A stretch of 64,000 nt of DNA from JAGMXM01 sp964458325 (GTDB lineage: Bacteria > Verrucomicrobiota > Verrucomicrobiia > Limisphaerales > UBA1319). Shown piece after piece: positions 59,316 to 64,000 of this stretch. The translations under genes and the position numbers were made by a program. Within the stretch, counting starts at the first letter, position 1; every line of letters starts with the position of its first letter. The stretch is taken from positions 33,786-97,785 of the forward strand of contig CAYWIM010000002.1 in the NCBI GenBank assembly GCA_964458325.1, in the 5' to 3' direction. A model generated the notes under the pieces. That model saw only the letters and a program-made list of their open reading frames with translations, searched no databases and was not told where the DNA came from.

Positions 59316-60917
59316 ATGGACAAGACATGGCGCCTCTGGAACCGATCCCACTGCCCTCTCCTGCCTGCGCTGATCCTTCTTTCCACGCTGCATCTGCTTG
59401 CAGCCGCCGGCGATCCCCTGGTGCTGAATGCGCGCAGCCGGATCCCGGCTTCGGGCAATCCGGCCCAGCTCGAGGCCTTCGCGGCCCGATGGGAATGGGA
59501 TCCCGCGCAAACGGCCCTGATCGTCTGCGACATGTGGGATCGCCACTGGTGCCGGGGCGCTTCCGGGCGGGTTGCGGAGCTGGCGCCCGCAATCGACGAG
59601 GTCGTCCGCCTGGCCCGCGCCCGCGGCGTTCTCATTATCCACGCTCCCAGCGATGTCGTGGATCATTACCGGGACCACCCCGCGCGCCAGCGCGCCCTGG
59701 CCGCTCCCAAGGCCGCTTCGCTCCCCAATGGGATCGACCGATGGCGCCGCTGGATCAGCGAGGAGGAAAAGGCCGCCGGCTATCCCATCGACGATTCCGA
59801 TGGCGGCTGCGATTGCGATCCGCCCTGCCAACCCGGCCCGCCCTACCCCTGGAGGCAACAGATCGACGCCATCGAAATCGCCTCGATCGACGCCATCACC
59901 GCATCCGGCGTCGAGATCTGGAACCTGCTCGAGCAGCGCGGCATCCGCAATGTCCTCCTTTGCGGCGTCCATGCCAACATGTGCGTCCTGGGCCGCCCAT
60001 TCGGCCTGCGCAATTTGGCCCGGTTCGGCAAGAACACGGCCCTCATCCGCGACCTGACCGACACCATGTACAACTCGCGACGGTCGCCGCGCGTGTCGCA
60101 CTTCACCGGCACCGACCTCCTGATCGCGCACATCGAGCAGCATGTCTGCCCCACCGTGCTATCGACTGACCTCACCGGCCGCGCGCCGTTCGTGTTCCCG
60201 AGCGATCGGCGGCCGCGGATCGTGTTCATTTCGTCCGAGAACGAATACCGGGCCGCCGAGACGCTCCCTCGATTCATTCGGACGCTGCAGCTCGAGCACG
60301 ACATGGCCTGCGAGCTCGCCCAGGGCCAGTCCGGATCGCCTCGTCCGAACCAGGCGCCTGTCACCGGCCTCCAATCGCTCGAGCGCGCCGACCTGGCTGT
60401 GGTGTTCGCCCGCCGCCGGGCGCTTCCGAAGGATCAAATGGACTGCCTGCGCGCTTACGTCGACCGGGGCAAGCCGCTGATGGGACTGCGGACTGCGAGC
60501 CACGCCTTTGACACTCGAGGCAACTGCCCGCCTGGATTCGCCGAATGGACCGAATTCGACCGCGCTGTCCTCGGCGGCAATTACCAGGGCCACCATGGAT
60601 CAGGTCCCATCACAACCGTCGAAACAGCCCCCGACGCCCGGAACCATCCGATCCTGAAAGGCATCGAATCCCCTTTCACCAGCGTGGGATCGCTCTATCG
60701 CAATGCGCCGTTGGGTGCGGGCAGCATCCCGCTCCTCGTGGGGAGCATCCCCGGCAAGAACCCCGAACCGGTCGCCTGGATCCACCCCCGCGCCGGCGGC
60801 CGTGTCTTTTACACATCGCTGGGACATCCTTCGGATTTTGAAAGCCCGTCTTTCCAGCGCTTGCTGGTCAACGCCCTTTTCTGGACCATGAACCGCCAGG
60901 TCCCGGCAGCCCGGTAG
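59316..60917 (+). CDS. Exported isochorismatase-like / ThuA-like fusion protein
   Basis: 533 residues. A signal peptide (ALILLSTLHLLAAAG) precedes two domains. Residues about 40-290 are isochorismatase-like cysteine hydrolase, with the catalytic Asp in ALIVCDMWDRHWC and the Cys in CGVHANMCVLG. Residues about 300-530 are ThuA-like (class I glutamine amidotransferase-like fold): IVFISSENEYRAAETLPRF, LVVFARRRALP-like text, GLRTASHAF, NYQGHHGSG, HPILKGI and GRVFYTSLGHP. ThuA domains are often linked to sugar metabolism, but neither activity is proven and the substrate is unknown. It is exported, unlike most isochorismatases. The start follows an ATGATG pair at 59313-59318. Confidence 0.85.
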   Translation: MDKTWRLWNRSHCPLLPALILLSTLHLLAAAGDPLVLNARSRIPASGNPAQLEAFAARWEWDPAQTALIVCDMWDRHWCRGASGRVAELAPAIDEVVRLARARGVLIIHAPSDVVDHYRDHPARQRALAAPKAASLPNGIDRWRRWISEEEKAAGYPIDDSDGGCDCDPPCQPGPPYPWRQQIDAIEIASIDAITASGVEIWNLLEQRGIRNVLLCGVHANMCVLGRPFGLRNLARFGKNTALIRDLTDTMYNSRRSPRVSHFTGTDLLIAHIEQHVCPTVLSTDLTGRAPFVFPSDRRPRIVFISSENEYRAAETLPRFIRTLQLEHDMACELAQGQSGSPRPNQAPVTGLQSLERADLAVVFARRRALPKDQMDCLRAYVDRGKPLMGLRTASHAFDTRGNCPPGFAEWTEFDRAVLGGNYQGHHGSGPITTVETAPDARNHPILKGIESPFTSVGSLYRNAPLGAGSIPLLVGSIPGKNPEPVAWIHPRAGGRVFYTSLGHPSDFESPSFQRLLVNALFWTMNRQVPAAR

Positions 60918-60920
60918 CGG

Positions 60921-61170
60921 TCACTGGGGCAAGCTCGCCAGCAGGTATTCGGCGGTCTGGCGCAAATCCGCCTCCAGCGCCTCCATACGCCGCCACGAAT
61001 ACCACCTGGGTCAGCTCCTCCGCCTCAGCCTCGTTCCGCAAGCAGCTCCAGAGGAACCGATACAGCCCCGATTCATGGCGCCGCACCAGCTCCTCAAATG
61101 CAGCCGCCGACCTCGCCCGGCTTTCGCGGGCGAGATCGGCATCGCTTGTTCCGGACAGATCGAATGACAC
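60921..61170 (-). pseudogene. Remnant of an ECF sigma factor gene
   Basis: From a GTG at 61170 the frame gives SFDLSGTSDADLARESRARS, then AAFEELVRRHESGLYRFLW and EAEAEELTQVVFVAAY, which is region 2 of an ECF RNA polymerase sigma factor. After VFVAAY the similarity stops and low-complexity Gly follows. At the same point a second frame opens with an ATG (60986) and reads MEALEADLRQTAEYLLASLPQ to a stop at 60921, like the end of another protein. Regions 3 and 4 of the sigma factor are missing, so a deletion probably joined two genes. The flank 61171-61321 shows nothing else. Confidence 0.65.
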
Positions 61171-61321
61171 CGAATGACACGTTACTGCGATTCGCCGCCG
61201 TGGCGGTCCCGGCCATTCGTCCATTTCCTGCGTTTTCGATGCCGGTCCGGAGGCCGGCGGGCTTTGGGCGATCAAGAAAGGGCTCACGACGCCGAACCGG
61301 AGGCTGATGCAATCTTTCGGC

Positions 61322-63538
61322 TCATTCGGAAAGCACGGCCGTGCAAGCCCGGCGCAGGTACTCCTCATATTCCCAAGCGCCGCTGCTGCCCGTCTGGCGC
61401 GTGACCACCAGGTCCAGGCTCGGCACGAACGCGATGAACTGCCCGCCCGACCCGGGCTTGCCCCGTGCGTCGGCGGGGATGCCCGCCCCGCTGCGCCCCC
61501 CCTGGCCCCGATGGCGCGCAGGCAGTTCCCAGCCGTGCGAGAAGACCTGCGGATCCAGCTTCCACCGCAGCTCCGGTGTCGTGACGTCATGCGTGGGGGC
61601 AGCGGTTTCCTCGACAAACCATCGCGGGATGACCTGGCGGCCAGCCCACGCTCCGCCGCGCAGCATGCAATACGCGATGCGCGCCAGTTCGCGCGCCGGC
61701 ATCCCCAGGCCGTGCGAGGGATGGCGTCCGATCTTCTCGCCGCCCTCGTAGTATTGAAACCACCAGCGCTCGATTCCGAGCGGCTTGAACAGCGATTCGA
61801 CGGCGAACTGGTCATAAGGCTTGCCGGTCACCGTCTCGCACACCAGCGCCGCGTGAGCCAGCCCATGCGTCGAGTAGCCGCAGCCTGTTCCCGGATCGAA
61901 TGCCAGTGCTGCCGTGCGGGCGTCCCCGGTGTGGCCCAGGATGTACTCCCACGTGCCATCGTTGGGCGCTCCGGTCGCCTCGGGGCAGATCCCCGAGGTG
62001 TGGTTGAGCAGTTGCTTGACGGTGATACGCGCCTTGCGCGGATCGCTGAGCGGCTGCGCCCAGGGGATGAAGTCGAATGCCCGGTCTTCGAACGCCATCT
62101 TGCGGGGCGTCTTCCCGTGCTGGCTCGATTCCGACGCGATCGCCAGCACGGTCGCGCAGACCGCTTTCGATACCGAGGCGACGCGGCGCGCGTCCGTCTT
62201 CGAACTGTTGCCGCGCTCGACTTCGAGAACGACATATCCATTGCGAATGACTACGGCGGCAAAGTTGCGTTTGTCGGATTCCATGAGCCACTGGCGCAAT
62301 GCGTCCAGCTTGGCAGGATCCATGCCCGCCAGGCGCCGGACGTCCTCGGGACGATCGAGCTTGCGCCAGCCGCCCTGCGATTCGGTCGGAGGGAAGTAGT
62401 CGCGCGACTGCGGTTCCGCGATCGAGAGCTTGCGCGCCGCCACCAGCGCCTTGAGCCGCCCGTAAAACACGGGGTCGTCCGCCCCACCATCGAAATGGAA
62501 TGGATAGGTCTGGTTATGCTGATTCAACATGAGGCCATAGCTGCCGCCGTTTTCCACGCAAGCCATCATCGCCGCAACGGCGGTGGCGCCTGTCTTGTCA
62601 TCCTCATTGCAGACAATCGGCTTGCCCGATTCTTTCAGCGCCGCGATCCGATCCGGGATCTGCTCGACCTTCGTCCCATTCCAGTGTGGCAGCAGGAAAT
62701 CGGCGGCTTCGGCCACCTCGGCGTGGACCTTGCCATCGCCGTAGCCGCTGGCGGACACCAGCAGGCCGGGCGCGGTCTCCTTGGCCAGCCGGATCAGGCC
62801 CGCTTGGCCTTTCGGGCTCCGGATTACCGGGTGGGCGAACCCGCGATGGGGATACTCGTTGGCGATCTCGAGAACCACGTTCTGGAAACCGCGATCGCGC
62901 ACCCAGCGCGTCGCGTTCACCACGCCGGCTCGCACGGCCGCCTCGTCCCGCAGGATCGCCGACTGGCGCTGATAGTAGAGCCCGAGGATCACGACGACCC
63001 CGTGGCGGTCGCAGGCGCGAATGACCCTCTCGACCCGGGCCATGTAGGCCGGCCGCAGGCCGCCCTCGGGATCGAACGCCGAGTTCACCGCCCCTTCGTA
63101 GCCGGGCATCCCGCCCTGCAGGCAGAGCGTAAACGCGTTCACACCGTGCGCCGCATAGTCCGGGATCCGCGCGATGAATCGGTCCGCATTCGCCTCGGGA
63201 TCGAACTCCGGCCGCTTCGCCCGGTCCTCGAAGGTGGCGTTGACCATGCGCACATTCATGAGCAACCCCTCGACGGCCGTGCCAGGGTTTGTCGGGCGGC
63301 CATTGAGCATCCAGCGCCCCTCGTGCAGGGCGACGCGAGTGTGCGAAACGGGTTGAGCACCGCTGCTCGCAACCAGGCTCAACATCAGGATGCCTAGAGG
63401 CAAAGCCCATCTGAATCCTCCATGATTTCTTGGGCGATTCGCCGGTAGAACAGCGTCGTTGCGATAGAACCGTTGCCACGTCCGTATCAACGTCGCAAGC
63501 CACGCCGGCTTTTGCCTTCGGATACCATTTGCGCTCAT
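61322..63538 (-). CDS. Glycosidase-like / beta-lactamase-like serine hydrolase fusion, exported
   Basis: 738 residues. A signal anchor (RWALPLGILMLSLVASSGA) is followed by a TIM-barrel-like half (about 60-370) with NAFTLCLQGGMPGYEG, RHGVVVILGLYYQRQ and candidate acids in EIANEYPH and IVCNEDDK, as in GH5-like cellulases. The second half (about 420-735) is a class C beta-lactamase/DD-peptidase fold: nucleophile motif ASVSK, then GYSTHGLAHAALV at the Y-x-N position (Thr instead of Asn), GLGMPARELAR and a GSGGQ near the third motif. The lactamase-like half is probably an esterase or peptidase. It is unclear whether the first half is catalytic. Start uncertain. Confidence 0.8.
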   Translation of the reverse strand: MSANGIRRQKPAWLATLIRTWQRFYRNDAVLPANRPRNHGGFRWALPLGILMLSLVASSGAQPVSHTRVALHEGRWMLNGRPTNPGTAVEGLLMNVRMVNATFEDRAKRPEFDPEANADRFIARIPDYAAHGVNAFTLCLQGGMPGYEGAVNSAFDPEGGLRPAYMARVERVIRACDRHGVVVILGLYYQRQSAILRDEAAVRAGVVNATRWVRDRGFQNVVLEIANEYPHRGFAHPVIRSPKGQAGLIRLAKETAPGLLVSASGYGDGKVHAEVAEAADFLLPHWNGTKVEQIPDRIAALKESGKPIVCNEDDKTGATAVAAMMACVENGGSYGLMLNQHNQTYPFHFDGGADDPVFYGRLKALVAARKLSIAEPQSRDYFPPTESQGGWRKLDRPEDVRRLAGMDPAKLDALRQWLMESDKRNFAAVVIRNGYVVLEVERGNSSKTDARRVASVSKAVCATVLAIASESSQHGKTPRKMAFEDRAFDFIPWAQPLSDPRKARITVKQLLNHTSGICPEATGAPNDGTWEYILGHTGDARTAALAFDPGTGCGYSTHGLAHAALVCETVTGKPYDQFAVESLFKPLGIERWWFQYYEGGEKIGRHPSHGLGMPARELARIAYCMLRGGAWAGRQVIPRWFVEETAAPTHDVTTPELRWKLDPQVFSHGWELPARHRGQGGRSGAGIPADARGKPGSGGQFIAFVPSLDLVVTRQTGSSGAWEYEEYLRRACTAVLSE

Positions 63539-63645
63539 CCTCGGGCTTCTACCTCAAGACCTTCGAAAGGGCAAGGAATCCGTCGATCCGTGTATTCGTG
63601 TCCAGGACCGATGGATCTCGTCACGCTCTGACTGAAAACCAGGCT

Positions 63646-64000
63646 TCACCCCACCACATCGACGCGCAGATCGCGCATCGTCGTCAGATCCCCCAGCGCA
63701 CCCAATCCCCGCATCGCGCGCGCCCCGCTCCGCCGCCGCGGCCCAAACCGGCCCCGATACTCCCTAAACACTCCGTTCACGTAGTTCCTGGATCCCAGCA
63801 CCACCCCATCGGTGAAATACCTCACCCGCAGCCGCAGCACCTGCCCCAGCGTCAACACCCCATCCCGATCGAGCGCCTCCCGAATCGCCTCCGGAGCAAC
63901 CGCCACCTTCTCCGCGCTCCCCGCCACCCCGCCGCTCACCAGCAACACCTTCCGATACATCCGGCTCACCTCCCCCCACTCCCCCGCCTCGTGAAAGCTG
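63646..64000 (-). CDS. Probable REP-associated tyrosine transposase, C-terminal part (runs off window)
   Basis: The frame is open to the window edge, so the N-terminus lies outside. The visible 117 residues start SFHEAGEWGEVSRMYRKVLL and contain LTLGQVLRLRVRYFTDGVV, GSRNYVNGVFREYRGRFGPR, SGARAMRG and LTTMRDLRVD. I know this tail from IS200/Y1-type transposases of Verrucomicrobiota that are linked to REP palindromes. The catalytic HUH and Tyr residues are not in the window. The 107-bp gap to the fusion gene shows nothing recognised. Confidence 0.7.
   Translation of the reverse strand, partial: SFHEAGEWGEVSRMYRKVLLVSGGVAGSAEKVAVAPEAIREALDRDGVLTLGQVLRLRVRYFTDGVVLGSRNYVNGVFREYRGRFGPRRRSGARAMRGLGALGDLTTMRDLRVDVVG

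Overview
The window looks like a chromosome segment from a GC-rich member of the Verrucomicrobiota. The indicators are a giant LEPR-XLL protein, a PEP-CTERM protein, a TIGR04073-type exosortase-associated lipoprotein, a delta-60 repeat propeller, a Tat-targeted Gfo/Idh/MocA oxidoreductase, an H-X9-DG pseudopilin and a ThuA/isochorismatase fusion. This assignment comes from gene content only; no rRNA or tRNA gene was seen.

Left two thirds (578-41348, all minus strand). One 10,148-codon gene (10902-41348) fills almost half the window. It begins with a LEPR-XLL motif and has no ordinary signal peptide. In order it then carries RTX-like glycine/aspartate repeats, four exact-length 91-residue FliD-like repeats, a very long beta-solenoid with 350-residue super-repeats built from 53-residue units, a second RTX-like zone, three cadherin-like domains, a Pmp-like beta-helix, a PKD-like domain, autotransporter-associated repeats and a dockerin-like C-terminus. 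Its stop codon overlaps the start of a PEP-CTERM protein. A second secreted paralogue of that protein follows, and both have a cohesin-like core. Behind them lie TolC, HlyD, GAF-TM-HlyD, PqqD/M50 protease-HlyD and a shortened SecA-like ATPase, packed with overlaps or short gaps. I read this as one locus: a megadalton surface adhesin, candidate cell-surface partners, and a dedicated envelope-spanning exporter in which a SecA-like motor and a membrane protease stand where a type I system would have its ABC transporter. No ABC gene is present in the window. The Gfo/Idh/MocA gene at 1-450 is separate and cut by the left edge.

Middle (41349-46770). A divergent promoter region with a REP-like palindrome separates the giant gene from a plus-strand delta-60 beta-propeller protein. 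Next come a PQQ-like propeller protein and an ATGA-coupled type II pseudopilin. Several of these secreted proteins share a similar C-terminal tail ending in F-[FY]-R-[LI].

Right third (46839-64000). A housekeeping minus-strand set reads nusB, PHP phosphoesterase, ftsY, ribD. It is followed by a PTS IIA protein, trmL, a GH78-type rhamnosidase coupled to a coiled-coil protein, and an alpha/beta hydrolase. The plus-strand set is the TIGR04073-like lipoprotein, ispE, a polyprenyl synthase and an isochorismatase/ThuA fusion. At the edge are a broken ECF sigma factor, a glycosidase-like/beta-lactamase-like fusion and the C-terminal part of a probable REP-associated tyrosine transposase.

All similarity statements come from reading motifs; no database search was run.
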